Positions 15,197-24,826 are shown, counted from the first letter of the stretch. The stretch: 64,000 nt of DNA from Dyadobacter sp. UC 10 (GCF_008369915.1 NZ_VSRN01000001.1:3592501-3656500), one strand, 5' to 3'. Program-made: numbers and translations. The notes: generated from the sequence alone by a model not told the origin.

Positions 15197-17458
15197 TTAT
15201 CTCAACGTATATCGCATTCCCAAAAATAACCGGCGAGTCTGATTAGGCGCAAAAACGTAAGATGGGTCGAAGGTAAGACGGTGGGGATTTTCGGGAGTTG
15301 CAATCACGTGGCCATTATCGTCGAACTTAACATTTTTATCAAATGGATCATTGGATCTGGCAATGGAGTTGGCTGGTGGCGTGAAATTGAGCAGATTTTT
15401 AACCCCTCCGTAAATTTCCAGTCCGTTATCAAATTTCTTGGTTGCCTGAATATTTTGAAGCGACCAGATTGGCGAGGTTCTCGCACGCGGATCGTCTTCG
15501 CTTAATACCGGCAGTCGCATTGGTCCGTACATATTACCCGTGTAGTCCAGCGAAATACCTGCTTTCTGGATCTCATAATTGACAGACCATACGCCCGTAA
15601 ATCTTTCCGTCAGCACCGGACGGAAACGTACGCCATTTTCTTTCTGGAAGTTATCCATTAACGTTCCTCCGGCTATTATTTTAAGCGGAAAAGGAAAATT
15701 GAAATCCAGGTTCAAACTGATCCCCTTTGAAACTGCATAGCCGTCGAGGTTATCATAAATGATCTGGTTGGGATCAGTATCATAATCTGGCAGGATCCGG
15801 TTTGTAAAATGCGTGTAAAAGACGGAGGCATCGAAACCGATGAAAGAACTGCCAGTCACGATCTTTTTCACCAGATTGATATTTGCATTCCAGCTTTGCT
15901 CCGGATTAAGTGCTTCTTTTACAATTACTTGCCGAGATCCTGTGAGTGCCGCGTGGTCTTCTGTGAAGAGATTCACGATGCGGAAACCGCGACCTACATT
16001 CAGACGAACGACGTCAGTCTGGTTAAATTTGAACTTATAGGCAGCCCGGGGTGTAAAAATACTTCCATGCCGGCTATTGAAATCATATCGGGCACCGAGC
16101 AGCAGCGAATGCGCGCCTGATTTAATTTCATCCTGCACAAAAAAACCCGGCAGATAAATCTTGTCAGCATGATCTTTTCCGTCCAGATAGCGGGTAGCAG
16201 GGGTATTGTCATTATAATAGGTATATCTGAAAGGCGTACCAACCAGCAGGTTATGCTTGCCGATTTCTTTGTCCCAAAGCAGCTGGGCAAAAGCGATTTT
16301 CTGATCGGCCAGGAAAGGGACATTTCCGTAAACGGAATTCTGGTTATGTGAACTGAACGAATATTGGAGGGTGACCTTTTCACTCACCGGCAACTGGTAG
16401 TTGCCAAGTACTTCATAGCGGGAAGTATAAATGCTTTCTCCGTAAACCTCGTCGCCGCCGCGGAAAGTTTTGTTCCAGTTCATTTGCCCGCCCCATCGAT
16501 CTTCATAATAGTACCGTGCAGCAATATTGGCCTGCCGGTTGTTTTTTAAGTTGAAAGACCATTTATTAAAAACCGAAATCCGGTTTTGTAACGTCATATC
16601 CGTAAATCCATCTTTGTTGCGGTCGAGCGGATTCTGGTAATTAAAATAATTCACCCCGATCAGCGAGCTGACGTTCTTACCGGGAGTCAGTTTCATGCCG
16701 AGGTCCAGATTGTAGTCGAGCCAGCTGGTGCTGAAAGCGTCCGCCGAGAAAATGGGCGCTTTGGATGGGTTTTTGGTAATGATATTGATCAGCCCGCCCA
16801 CAGCCTCTGACCCATAAAGTGTTGAAGCAGGTCCTTTTACGAGTTCAACCCTTTCAATCAGACTATTTGGTATTCCCGAAAGTCCGTAAACGGTAGAAAG
16901 ACCGCTCACCATCGGCATTCCGTCAATCAGCACCATGGTGTATGGGCCTTCCAGTCCGTTCATGTGAATATCGCCAGTGTTGCACACATTGCAATTCAGC
17001 TGCGACCTCACACCGTTTACATAGCTTAACCCTTCAAAAATGCTGGGTACCGGGTTTTTATAAAGAAATTTGGCAGTGATAATATCCACAGGCACCGGAC
17101 TGTCGAGCTTGGAGACTTCCTTCATCGTTCCCGTCACCACTACCTCTTCCAATGCATTCGCGCCCGATTTGAAAATGAAATTTTTGACCAGGTCCTGCCT
17201 AATAGATACATTTTTCTCCGTGATCGTGGGCATTGAAATATAGCTGACTCTAACCGTATACGTTCCACCGGGAATGTTGGCAATGTGATAATTTCCAAGT
17301 GTATCTGCTGTCGTTCCGATTTTTAGCTGCTCAATATAAACGGAGGCTCCAAAGGCGCTTTCCGTTTGACCTTCGAGCGAAATATTGCCGGTCAACACAA
17401 ATTGAGCTTGCGAAGTTGTTCCTAATATGCACAGAATGAATAGTATGTATAGCTTCAT
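15197..17458 (-). CDS. TonB-dependent outer-membrane receptor
   Basis: A 753-residue receptor. Signal peptide MKLYILFILCILGTTSQA is followed by a CarboxypepD_reg-like domain (residues ~20-105; GTYTVRVSYISMPT). A TonB-box-like LEEVVVTGT comes next, then a plug domain (VLIDGMPMVSG, ERVELVKGPASTLYGSEAVGGLINI) and a 22-strand barrel ending in MRYTLR with terminal aromatics. The plug holds an unusual CNVCNTG pair. Plug style resembles BtuB/colicin-I/siderophore receptors. The ligand is unknown; no transport or regulatory gene adjoins. It is divergent from doxX. Confidence 0.88.
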   Translation of the reverse strand: MKLYILFILCILGTTSQAQFVLTGNISLEGQTESAFGASVYIEQLKIGTTADTLGNYHIANIPGGTYTVRVSYISMPTITEKNVSIRQDLVKNFIFKSGANALEEVVVTGTMKEVSKLDSPVPVDIITAKFLYKNPVPSIFEGLSYVNGVRSQLNCNVCNTGDIHMNGLEGPYTMVLIDGMPMVSGLSTVYGLSGIPNSLIERVELVKGPASTLYGSEAVGGLINIITKNPSKAPIFSADAFSTSWLDYNLDLGMKLTPGKNVSSLIGVNYFNYQNPLDRNKDGFTDMTLQNRISVFNKWSFNLKNNRQANIAARYYYEDRWGGQMNWNKTFRGGDEVYGESIYTSRYEVLGNYQLPVSEKVTLQYSFSSHNQNSVYGNVPFLADQKIAFAQLLWDKEIGKHNLLVGTPFRYTYYNDNTPATRYLDGKDHADKIYLPGFFVQDEIKSGAHSLLLGARYDFNSRHGSIFTPRAAYKFKFNQTDVVRLNVGRGFRIVNLFTEDHAALTGSRQVIVKEALNPEQSWNANINLVKKIVTGSSFIGFDASVFYTHFTNRILPDYDTDPNQIIYDNLDGYAVSKGISLNLDFNFPFPLKIIAGGTLMDNFQKENGVRFRPVLTERFTGVWSVNYEIQKAGISLDYTGNMYGPMRLPVLSEDDPRARTSPIWSLQNIQATKKFDNGLEIYGGVKNLLNFTPPANSIARSNDPFDKNVKFDDNGHVIATPENPHRLTFDPSYVFAPNQTRRLFLGMRYTLR

Positions 17459-17661
17459 AGGTATTCAAAACAATTATTTAATTTACTCTGAAATATAATT
17501 TAGGTAAATCTAAAAATATAACTTGGCAAATAAAAATACTACATACAGGCAGCACGAAATTTTTTAGGGAAACTATCTCGCTACTATCTGCGGTTAGGTG
17601 AAAGGAAGTTTTTCCAGCCACGATCGGGCCGGGAATTATTTATTCACACAACAATGGATTT

Positions 17662-18072
17662 ATGTTAAAGAAGTTTTTAAAACCGATTAAACTGCCTGCA
17701 TCGGCAGATTTTGGGATACTGACCCTGCGGGTTGGCATATCCTGTTTAATGCTCACACACGGATACGCGAAGCTTTCAGGTTACCTGAGCGGTGACCATT
17801 CTTTTGCCGACCCGATCGGAATCGGTGAAGAGTTATCTTACATTCTCACGATCTTAGCGGAATTCGGCTGCTCGGTGCTGCTGATACTTGGTTTATTTTC
17901 AAGAGCGGCATTGATCCCTCTCATTTTTACGATGATCGTCGTGGCATTTGTCGTCCACGGCCCGGATCCTTTTGCCAAAAAAGAACACGCAGTCTCGTTC
18001 CTGCTCACTTATCTGACCTTATTCTTCACAGGTCCCGGGAAGTATTCGATTGATAGTAATCTATATAGGTAA
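17662..18072 (+). CDS. DoxX family membrane protein
   Basis: A 136-residue protein with four predicted membrane helices in the DoxX arrangement: LTLRVGISCLMLTHGYAKL, YILTILAEFGCSVLLILGLFSR, ALIPLIFTMIVVAFVVHG and SFLLTYLTLFFTGPGKYSID. DoxX proteins are small inner-membrane proteins often linked to redox or quinone processes; the role here is unspecified. It is a single gene ended by a strong bidirectional terminator. Confidence 0.88.
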   Translation: MLKKFLKPIKLPASADFGILTLRVGISCLMLTHGYAKLSGYLSGDHSFADPIGIGEELSYILTILAEFGCSVLLILGLFSRAALIPLIFTMIVVAFVVHGPDPFAKKEHAVSFLLTYLTLFFTGPGKYSIDSNLYR

Positions 18073-18112
18073 ACAAAAAACCCCGCTTCTGAATTGGAAG
18101 CGGGGTTTTTGT
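18073..18112. terminator. Bidirectional rho-independent terminator
   Basis: ACAAAAAACCCCGCTTC and GAAGCGGGGTTTTTGT form a long stem around a 7-base loop between the convergent DoxX and aldo/keto reductase genes. A and T runs on either side make it active in both directions. Confidence 0.9.
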
Positions 18113-19083
18113 TATTGTGACCATTTGGTTGGCTGTCTGTCCCAGCGGTGGTTTTTCATTAGATCAGCTACTTTCGGTGAAAGCGGATTTCCGTCACTTA
18201 CGGCTACGTTCGAGCGTACATGTGGCAATTTTCGCATTCCGGGAATGGTAGTATGTACATCCGGATTATTCAGAATGAAGCGTAATGCGAGTTCCGGCAT
18301 CGTCATTCCTGCCGGAATATCTGCCCGCAGCGCCTCCGCGTGGTCGACACTCGCATTCAGATTTTCCGGAACAAAATAGGTGGATCTCCAATCGTCGGCC
18401 GGAAAGACGGTTTCTTTGGTCAATGTACCCGTCAGCGTGCCTTCGTCGAAAGGTACCCGCGCGATCACTGCAATATCTTTCTCGCGGCAAAGCGGGAAAA
18501 GATTGTCCTCCGGCGCCTGGTCAAAGATATTATAGATTACCTGCACGGCATCGATCAGCCCGGTTTTCAGCGTTTCTAATGCATTATCCGGCTCCCAGCG
18601 GTTGATACTGATTCCCCAGGCGCCCACTTTTCCTTCCTGCGTCAGCTTTTGAATCGCCTCTTTCCATTCGTCTTCCTGTGCCCAGTTATCTTCCCAAACG
18701 TGGAATTGCAACAGGTCGATTTGCTCGGTACCCAGGTTTTGAAGACTTTTTTCAGTGTATTCGATGATATAGTCTGCAGGGAAAACATCAGCCAGTTTAA
18801 ACTCTGGTCTCGACGGCCAGGCTCGGTTTTTCGGCGGAATTTTTGTCGCTGCATATATCTTTTTGCCAGGATATCTTTTAATAAGATCTCCCAGGATACG
18901 CTCACTTAAACCTTCCCCGTAGCCCCAGGCTGTATCAAAGAAGTTTACACCTGATTCCACGGCCAGGTTTAACGAATCATCGGTCTCTTTGCGGTCGGAG
19001 CCGGTCCAGCCGGCAAGGCCCCACATTCCATATCCGATTTCACTGACCTGCCAGTTTGTGCGTCCAAAACGACGGTATTGCAT
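18112..19083 (-). CDS. Aldo/keto reductase
   Basis: NADPH-dependent reductase of about 323 residues with the (alpha/beta)8 barrel. It has the family start MQYRRFGRTNWQVSEIGYG, catalytic Asp/Tyr segment FFDTAWGYGEGLSERILG, active-site Lys in YAATKIPPK, the QFHVWED strand, WGISINRWEP and the C-terminal cofactor segment TTIPGMRKLPHVRSNV. The substrate is unknown. I chose the ATG at 19083, where the barrel's first strand begins; an in-frame ATG at 19122 would add 13 unrelated residues. Its stop overlaps the terminator stem shared with doxX. Confidence 0.9.
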   Translation of the reverse strand: MQYRRFGRTNWQVSEIGYGMWGLAGWTGSDRKETDDSLNLAVESGVNFFDTAWGYGEGLSERILGDLIKRYPGKKIYAATKIPPKNRAWPSRPEFKLADVFPADYIIEYTEKSLQNLGTEQIDLLQFHVWEDNWAQEDEWKEAIQKLTQEGKVGAWGISINRWEPDNALETLKTGLIDAVQVIYNIFDQAPEDNLFPLCREKDIAVIARVPFDEGTLTGTLTKETVFPADDWRSTYFVPENLNASVDHAEALRADIPAGMTMPELALRFILNNPDVHTTIPGMRKLPHVRSNVAVSDGNPLSPKVADLMKNHRWDRQPTKWSQ

Positions 19084-19146
19084 TTTGTTTTTGTTTAGTG
19101 TTCCGGGTTTAAAGGAAAGCATAGAACCTTTTTAATGCAATAGAAA

Positions 19147-19154
19147 TACATTTG
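19147..19154 (+). promoter_or_regulatory. Possible -7 promoter element for the M23 peptidase gene
   Basis: TACATTTG fits the Bacteroidetes TAnnTTTG element 69 bases before the chosen ATG. No TTG was found at the expected upstream distance, so support is partial. Confidence 0.3.
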
Positions 19155-19222
19155 TATTGTTTTAATTTAATATTCCGGCGCTGGCCGGTAAGTAAACCAA
19201 CGTGTTCGGGGAAAGAGGATTC

Positions 19223-20002
19223 ATGATAAAAATGTTTTTGATGACAGTAAAAAGAGCAGCGGGATTGCTGCTGATTGTTGGTATTTCGGCCTTTATCAAT
19301 CAAAGTGAAACTTCACCAGAACTATCCGACTACTGCGCCGCATTTAATCAGATACAGCTTGATATCCGCGACTCTGCTATTAGTCCTGATTCTGCCCGTA
19401 ATGCTTTCGGCGAAGTAATGCGTAATATCAGGAGGTTAGCAAGGACCGATACCTGTCGCGGTATCGATTCCGCTTATTTTGTGTATCCGGTCGAATCTTA
19501 TCTGCCAAGGGAATCAATCGGTTCGAGAGGGAAAGGATACAGGCCAAACGGGTTTGATCTTTTTGATATGAACGTATCCGGAAGTCACCCCGCACATGAT
19601 CTTTTTGTAAGAGACAAAGATCAGGATAATCTCGACGACAGGACCTGGAAGCCGATCAATGTGCTTTCGTTTACGTCAGGAATGGTGTTGGCGACTGAAA
19701 CCGGCTGGAAATACGACAGCGAATTGCGCGGCGGAAACTGGATCTGGATCTACGATCCCTGCCTCGACGGACTATTTTACTACGCACACAACAATATTGT
19801 TGAAGTACAGCCCGGGCAAAGTGTGAGAGCGGGAGATAAAATCGCCGAAATGGGTCGCAGCGGCTATAATGCGTACAAAAAACGCTCGCCGACGCACGTG
19901 CATCTGATGTACCTGCAACTGGACAGCCTTGGCATGCCCGAGCCTTACAATACCTACGAGTGGATGCTACAATCCATTGTAAAAAGCGATCCCGAGATGT
20001 AA
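19223..20002 (+). CDS. M23 (LytM-like) metallopeptidase, exported
   Basis: A ~259-residue protein with an N-terminal membrane/signal helix (AAGLLLIVGISAFINQ) and a C-terminal M23 domain. Zn-ligand motif HxxxD appears in SHPAHDLFVRD, the GN-x-W strand as GGNWIWIYD, YYAHNNIV, then AGDKIAEMGRSG and the HxH motif THVHLMYLQ. M23 enzymes cleave peptidoglycan cross-links; the conserved ligands suggest activity. AAAGAGG ends five bases before the ATG at 19223, which decides that start over the GTG at 19202. Confidence 0.85.
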   Translation: MIKMFLMTVKRAAGLLLIVGISAFINQSETSPELSDYCAAFNQIQLDIRDSAISPDSARNAFGEVMRNIRRLARTDTCRGIDSAYFVYPVESYLPRESIGSRGKGYRPNGFDLFDMNVSGSHPAHDLFVRDKDQDNLDDRTWKPINVLSFTSGMVLATETGWKYDSELRGGNWIWIYDPCLDGLFYYAHNNIVEVQPGQSVRAGDKIAEMGRSGYNAYKKRSPTHVHLMYLQLDSLGMPEPYNTYEWMLQSIVKSDPEM

Positions 20003-20069
20003 TTGTGATTCCCGCGGATTATCAATAAATTGTAGCTGACTCAATTACCATTTCCTATAACCCAACCTT

Positions 20070-21356
20070 ATGAACAATCGCCGTTCCTTTTTCAGAAAGA
20101 GCGCAGCCCTCGGCATGGGCGCTTTCGGTGTCGACAGCCTTTTTAACGAACTCCACGCAGAGCATTTCAGCAATGCAGAAAAATACTGGAAAGCAGACAG
20201 TAGTGACAATGAAGATTACTGGTCGGTGATCCAGGATGCTTATACTGCCAGCAAAAGCGAAATTATCATTTTAAATAACGGGGGAGTTTCACCTTCTCCG
20301 CTGGCTGTGCAGGAAGCTTTGGAAAAATATAACAAAGCAGCGGCGCAGGGACCTTCCTATTATATGTGGCGGATCATGGACAAAGGCCGTGAGCCACTCC
20401 GCCAGCGCCTGGCCAAACTGGCGGGCTGCGACGCCGAAGAAATTGCGATCAACAGGAATGCGACCGAAGCCTTGAATACCGTTATTTTCGGACTTCCGCT
20501 GCAAAAGGGAGACGAAATAATCGGTACCATACAGGATTACCCGAATATGATCCAGGCATGGAAACAGCGTGAGATGCGCGATGGGCTGGTTTACAAACAG
20601 TTATCTTTCGATTTCCCGATTGAAAACGACGAGCAAATCGTGAAAGCATTTGCCGATGCAGTTACGCCCAATACCAAGATCATCCACGTAACCCACATTA
20701 TCAACTGGGTAGGGCAGATTATGCCGGTGAAAAAGATTTGTCAAATGGCACACAGCAAAGGCATTGAAGTGGTAGTCGACGGGGCGCACACATTCGGATT
20801 ATTGGATTACAGGATACCGGATCTGGAATGCGATTATTTTGGGACCAGCCTGCACAAGTTCCTGAGTGCGCCCGTAGGCAGTGGAATGATGTGGATCAAA
20901 AAAGACAAGATCGGGAAAATCTGGCCGCTTCTTTGTAACAGCCAGCCCAAAAGTGGAGATATCCGGAAATTTGAGACGCTGGGAACGAGAAGCTTTCCAA
21001 TTGAACAGGCGATTGGTGAGGCAATTAATTTTCAGGAGGGGATCGGCTCAAAAAGGAAACAGGAGCGGGTTCATTTCCTGAAAAAATACTGGGCGGAAAA
21101 AGCAGCACAAATTCCAGGCGTTAAAATCCATACTTCCATGAAGCCCGAATATTCCTGCGCGATTGCCGGGGTAAGTGTCGACGGAATGAAGCCCGAGGAA
21201 GTCGACGGAAAGCTGATGAAAGATTATAAGATTCACACAGTGGGCATCAACTGGGAAAATATCCATTGTGTCAGGGTAACCCCGCACGTTTACACCAAGC
21301 TTTCTGATCTCGATAAACTGGTGGGCGCTTTGGAAAAAATTGCTAAAAAAGCGTAA
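20070..21356 (+). CDS. Class-V aminotransferase (isopenicillin-N-epimerase/cysteine desulfurase-like), exported
   Basis: A 428-residue PLP enzyme of fold type I. It begins MNNRRSFFRKSAALGMGAFG, a Tat-like leader. Family motifs are ILNNGGVSPSP, NRNATEALNTVIFG, the cofactor Asp in VVVDGAHTFG, and FGTSLHKFLSAP with the Schiff-base lysine K263. Homologues are annotated as aminotransferase class V or isopenicillin N epimerase; the actual substrate cannot be told. A PLP enzyme with an export leader is unusual in general but recurrent in Bacteroidetes. Followed by a clear terminator. Confidence 0.88.
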   Translation: MNNRRSFFRKSAALGMGAFGVDSLFNELHAEHFSNAEKYWKADSSDNEDYWSVIQDAYTASKSEIIILNNGGVSPSPLAVQEALEKYNKAAAQGPSYYMWRIMDKGREPLRQRLAKLAGCDAEEIAINRNATEALNTVIFGLPLQKGDEIIGTIQDYPNMIQAWKQREMRDGLVYKQLSFDFPIENDEQIVKAFADAVTPNTKIIHVTHIINWVGQIMPVKKICQMAHSKGIEVVVDGAHTFGLLDYRIPDLECDYFGTSLHKFLSAPVGSGMMWIKKDKIGKIWPLLCNSQPKSGDIRKFETLGTRSFPIEQAIGEAINFQEGIGSKRKQERVHFLKKYWAEKAAQIPGVKIHTSMKPEYSCAIAGVSVDGMKPEEVDGKLMKDYKIHTVGINWENIHCVRVTPHVYTKLSDLDKLVGALEKIAKKA

Positions 21357-21379
21357 CTGCGGTATTATTTTTAGTAACC

Positions 21380-21417
21380 AAGGCATAATCTATCAAAAGG
21401 TTATGCCTTATTTTTTT
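21380..21417 (+). terminator. Rho-independent terminator
   Basis: AAGGCATAA (21380-21388) pairs with TTATGCCTT (21401-21409), followed by an A and seven T, just after the aminotransferase gene. Confidence 0.85.
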
Positions 21418-21552
21418 CAAAATGGTGGTAAAACCGCTGGTAAAGCATTTGTGCATTTTAATCCTGAATAATGTACCATTTGAAAGATTGTAGCAGTTTG
21501 CCGCCGTTAAAAAGTGTATTTTTAGATATTGTCAGCATTCAAAACCAATAGT

Positions 21553-22167
21553 ATGGCACAAATAAGGAAAGGTTCTTTCATCAGGAGTGTGAAGGATATC
21601 AGTATCGGCGGCGCACTGGCTATTGCTTTGCTCTCGGGCATTTCACTGGGCAGTTGCTCTTCCAATGAGGAGGACGAAGCGGCTTACAGCTATGAGGAGA
21701 CAACTTTTACGAAAGGGATCCGGTCGCATATCAAGGAAGTGAAACCCGGCGAATTCAAGATTGTCAGCGAAGATAACGTACCGCCCGATAGCTCAGGCGC
21801 AGTGGTAACATACCTCGACGGCCACACAGATAAGCTGAGCCCGGAAGCCGCAAAAGCGCTGATCGACGAAGAAATCAAGAATAATCAGTCTTACGTGGGT
21901 CATCACAGCGGGTTATCCACTATGCTGCTTTACGGCGGAATGGGCTATTTACTGGGCAGAAATTCCAGCAATGGTTATATCAACAACTTCCGTAACTCCG
22001 GCCCGCAGAATCCGGGCGCATTTTACAGCAATCCATCCGCGTACCAAAAGTCGCAAAGCACATTCAGACAGGTAGATGCTTCCCGCACGACGCGCACGGT
22101 CAATACCAGGCCGAGTGGAGGCAGAAAAGGATTTTTCGGTCGCTCATCTTCCAGAAGCGGAGGTTAA
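21553..22167 (+). CDS. YgiB-like (DUF1190-type) lipoprotein
   Basis: A ~204-residue protein with an N-terminal hydrophobic stretch ending in a lipobox-like LGSC (GISLGSCSSNEED), suggesting a lipoprotein. The C-terminal half is Gly/Ser/Asn-rich and low in complexity, with MLLYGGMGYLLGRN and an end of GFFGRSSSRSGG. E. coli YgiB has the same layout (lipobox, 'GYMMGRL' segment, TTTV/R-rich tail ending SRSMGG), and ygiB precedes ygiC just as this gene precedes a YgiC-like ATP-grasp gene 12 bases on. The homology is inferred from layout and context. I chose the ATG at 21553 over an upstream TTG. Confidence 0.65.
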   Translation: MAQIRKGSFIRSVKDISIGGALAIALLSGISLGSCSSNEEDEAAYSYEETTFTKGIRSHIKEVKPGEFKIVSEDNVPPDSSGAVVTYLDGHTDKLSPEAAKALIDEEIKNNQSYVGHHSGLSTMLLYGGMGYLLGRNSSNGYINNFRNSGPQNPGAFYSNPSAYQKSQSTFRQVDASRTTRTVNTRPSGGRKGFFGRSSSRSGG

Positions 22168-22179
22168 ACAATATTGAAA

Positions 22180-23352
22180 ATGGTAGAAGTAAGAACGCTG
22201 GTCGATGGACCTGAACGTGCACTCCGCAATGCCGGGTGGGATTGGATGCTCGGAACGGATACCGTTCCTTATGTGGTAAATGACGTGGTAGTAATCAAGG
22301 AGGAGCTGGCGAACCAATATTATGACGCCGCTAATACGTTATATGATATGCTGGTAGAAGCCGGGCAGTATGTTGTTGATAATAAGATATATAAAGACCT
22401 TGGGATTCCGGAAAACCTGATTGAGCTGATCGAGATATCCTGGAATGATGACCGGCATATTCATCTTTACGGCCGTTTCGATCTGGCCGGCGGGTTTGAG
22501 AACGACCAGATCAAACTAATCGAATTCAACGCGGATACAGCAACCTGCATACCAGAAACTTCAGTGGTACAGTGGGCTCATTTGCGGATGAATGGGCTCG
22601 ATGAGGCTAAGCAGTTCAATACACTCTATGAAACGCTTGTTGGACAGTTCCAATATCTGAAAGATGCAAATCCGGACCTGACCCCTTCCATTCTTTTTTC
22701 AACCATGCGGGATTATCCCGAAGATGAAACGAATGTGGCGGTGCTGGCCGCCGCTGCAAGTGAGGCCGGGTTCGATACTGAATTTGCGTTTATCGACGAT
22801 GTGGAATTTTCAAACGGCGACGGCATATTTTTTCAGGACACCACTACGGGAGAATTCATCCGCTTCGATTTCTGGTTCAAGCTGGTACCGTGGGAATACA
22901 TCGGTTCCGACGAGCCCGAACTGGCACAAATGCTAACCCAGATCGTAAAAAACAGAAAGGCAGTGATACTTAACCCTGCTTACACGCTGCTGTTTCAATC
23001 TAAATACATTCTTAAGGTCTTGTGGGACTTATATCCTTACCACCCGCTTTTGCTGCAGACCGAGCGCTATGCGCTGCCACATAAACAATCGGTTAGCAAG
23101 GTATTGTTTGGCAGGGAAGGGGCAAATGTTTCAATTCTGGAGAAAGGAGGTTCGGTACTGGAAACGGTCGAAGGTGAGTATGGTAGCCAGCCGCGGATCT
23201 ATCAGGAGTATTTTCCGTTTCCTGCTGATTCGGAAGGACGAAACTACCAGGCTGGCGTGTTTTTTTCGGGAGAAGCCTGTGCGCTGGGCTTGCGGCGTGG
23301 AGGTAATATACTGGATAATACTGCCCAGTTTATCGGCCATGTCATAGCGTGA
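22180..23352 (+). CDS. Glutathionylspermidine synthase-like ATP-grasp protein (YgiC/YjfC type)
   Basis: A 390-residue protein of the GSP_synth ATP-grasp family. Signatures are ERALRNAGWDWMLGTD, LYGRFDLAGGFENDQIKLIEFNADT, ETSVVQWAHL, KAVILNPAYTLLFQSK and a C-terminal QEYFPFP...YQAGVFFSGEACALGLRRG. The family forms amide bonds by ATP-dependent ligation. The E. coli YgiC/YjfC members lack the amidase half of true glutathionylspermidine synthetase and have unclear substrates; the same applies here since only the ligase half is present. Start ATG at 22180. Pairs with the YgiB-like gene upstream. Confidence 0.85.
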   Translation: MVEVRTLVDGPERALRNAGWDWMLGTDTVPYVVNDVVVIKEELANQYYDAANTLYDMLVEAGQYVVDNKIYKDLGIPENLIELIEISWNDDRHIHLYGRFDLAGGFENDQIKLIEFNADTATCIPETSVVQWAHLRMNGLDEAKQFNTLYETLVGQFQYLKDANPDLTPSILFSTMRDYPEDETNVAVLAAAASEAGFDTEFAFIDDVEFSNGDGIFFQDTTTGEFIRFDFWFKLVPWEYIGSDEPELAQMLTQIVKNRKAVILNPAYTLLFQSKYILKVLWDLYPYHPLLLQTERYALPHKQSVSKVLFGREGANVSILEKGGSVLETVEGEYGSQPRIYQEYFPFPADSEGRNYQAGVFFSGEACALGLRRGGNILDNTAQFIGHVIA

Positions 23353-23593
23353 AATGTAGAATTAGGAGCTGCTGGTCAGTTTGTTGTAATTTTTTGGATG
23401 CCAAAAGTACATCAAATCAACCGCAGGCTAACATATTTGACCGTTGGCTAAACTTTATGAAAAAAAATGAGCTCGTGTGTTAATGTTTGCAAGGATTATC
23501 GCAATAGCTGCTGGTACGGAATTATAAATAGTTCTGATTTTATCAATTAGCCGGCAGCAGTCAACCATTCCGAAATTCTTAAACATAACCGTT

Positions 23594-23926
23594 ATGATAC
23601 ACGAGAAAATTTTCCACCTAAAAAGTGGCAGAGAGGTGAAGATAGTTGTCAAAGGCTATTTTTTAAATGACAATCCGCAGGTTAATACCGAATACGAGGT
23701 TTTGATAAAGGAGCCCAAAGAAATGTTTTTTCGCACACCGATAGGAGCCAATCATCCTCAATACTGGAAAATGAAACGGTCGACAACTCAACAGGCTAAA
23801 TTATTAATGCTTGAATACAGCGGGATTTCCCAAAGACAAGTCAGCCTGGCAATCACAGAGTTCAACAAAATTGCAAATTTCCCGGCTGCACAAATCGGGA
23901 TCCAGTATGAGAGTGAGCTCGTGTAA
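23594..23926 (+). CDS. Hypothetical protein, 110 residues
   Basis: A small soluble protein starting MIHEKIFHLKSGREVKIVVKG. The N-terminal half looks beta-rich. The C-terminal half is helical (TTQQAKLLMLEYSGISQRQV...ITEFNKI). No known domain is recognised. It is a single gene with 240 bases of non-coding DNA before it and a terminator right after, so it is likely expressed on its own. Confidence 0.65.
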   Translation: MIHEKIFHLKSGREVKIVVKGYFLNDNPQVNTEYEVLIKEPKEMFFRTPIGANHPQYWKMKRSTTQQAKLLMLEYSGISQRQVSLAITEFNKIANFPAAQIGIQYESELV

Positions 23927-23945
23927 GATTACAAGTTAATCATTC

Positions 23946-23981
23946 AAAAACCGGCATCTGTTCACACAGTGCCGGTTTTTT
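23946..23981 (+). terminator. Rho-independent terminator
   Basis: AAAAACCGGCA pairs with TGCCGGTTTTTT around a short loop, 20 bases after the 110-residue hypothetical gene. Confidence 0.85.
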
Positions 23982-24067
23982 AGTTTCAAAGTGACTACGA
24001 TTTTTAAACCGGAAGTATAATTTAAGATAGAATAAGCTTTTAAACCAAACTCAACAATATTCTCAGC

Positions 24068-24811
24068 ATGCTTAATTCGAACGCACAAGTAGCTGTTGTA
24101 ACCGGCGCTGCCTCGGGCCTGGGCCTGGTAATCGGTCATAAGCTCTTAAACGAAGGGCTGACCGTAGCGTTACTCGATCTGGACAAGGAAGGACTTGAAG
24201 CACAGTATGTTGGAAATAACGAGCAGGAAAAGATAATACCACTGGACGTCACCGACGAACAAGCAGTCAAAGAATCGGTCAATGAAATCATCAGCCGGTT
24301 CGGAAGAATAGACATTTTAGTCAATTGTGTAGGTATCACGGGGATAACCAACGTCAAAAGCCATGAGGTGAGCAGTGAAAATATGAGAAGGGTTTTCGAC
24401 GTCAATTTTATGAGCGCGTTTTATATGTCCAAAGCGGTGATTCCGCATATGCTGGAAAGAAAATACGGCCGCATATTACATATCGCATCCATCGCTGGCA
24501 AGGAAGGAAATGCGGGAATGCTGGCTTATTCTGCATCAAAAGCCGCGATAATCGGAATGACGAAAGTGCAGGGGAAGGAATATGCAGAATGCGGGATAAC
24601 CATTAACGCGTTGGCCCCTGCCGTGATCCAAACCCCGCTTGTGGATGCAATGCCACCTGAGCAGGTTAGGTATATGACAGATAAAATACCAATGAAGAGA
24701 TGTGGAACGCTGGAAGAAGCGGCGAATATGGCAGCGTTCATCGTCTCCCCGGAAAACAGTTTTACTACCGGTTTTACTTTCGACCTTACTGGCGGAAGGG
24801 CGACTTATTGA
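24068..24811 (+). CDS. SDR-family oxidoreductase (FabG-like)
   Basis: A 247-residue classical short-chain dehydrogenase. Cofactor motif TGAASGLGLVIG near the N-terminus, NCVG (the NNAG equivalent), catalytic YSASK with Y154 and K158, and C-terminal TTGFTFDLTGGRATY are all visible. Likely NAD(P)-dependent oxidation or reduction of a hydroxy/keto substrate such as a sugar or acyl group; the substrate is unspecified. It is convergent with the cupin gene, whose stop lies 15 bases away. Confidence 0.9.
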   Translation: MLNSNAQVAVVTGAASGLGLVIGHKLLNEGLTVALLDLDKEGLEAQYVGNNEQEKIIPLDVTDEQAVKESVNEIISRFGRIDILVNCVGITGITNVKSHEVSSENMRRVFDVNFMSAFYMSKAVIPHMLERKYGRILHIASIAGKEGNAGMLAYSASKAAIIGMTKVQGKEYAECGITINALAPAVIQTPLVDAMPPEQVRYMTDKIPMKRCGTLEEAANMAAFIVSPENSFTTGFTFDLTGGRATY

Positions 24812-24826
24812 GCAGGAATAGCGTGA

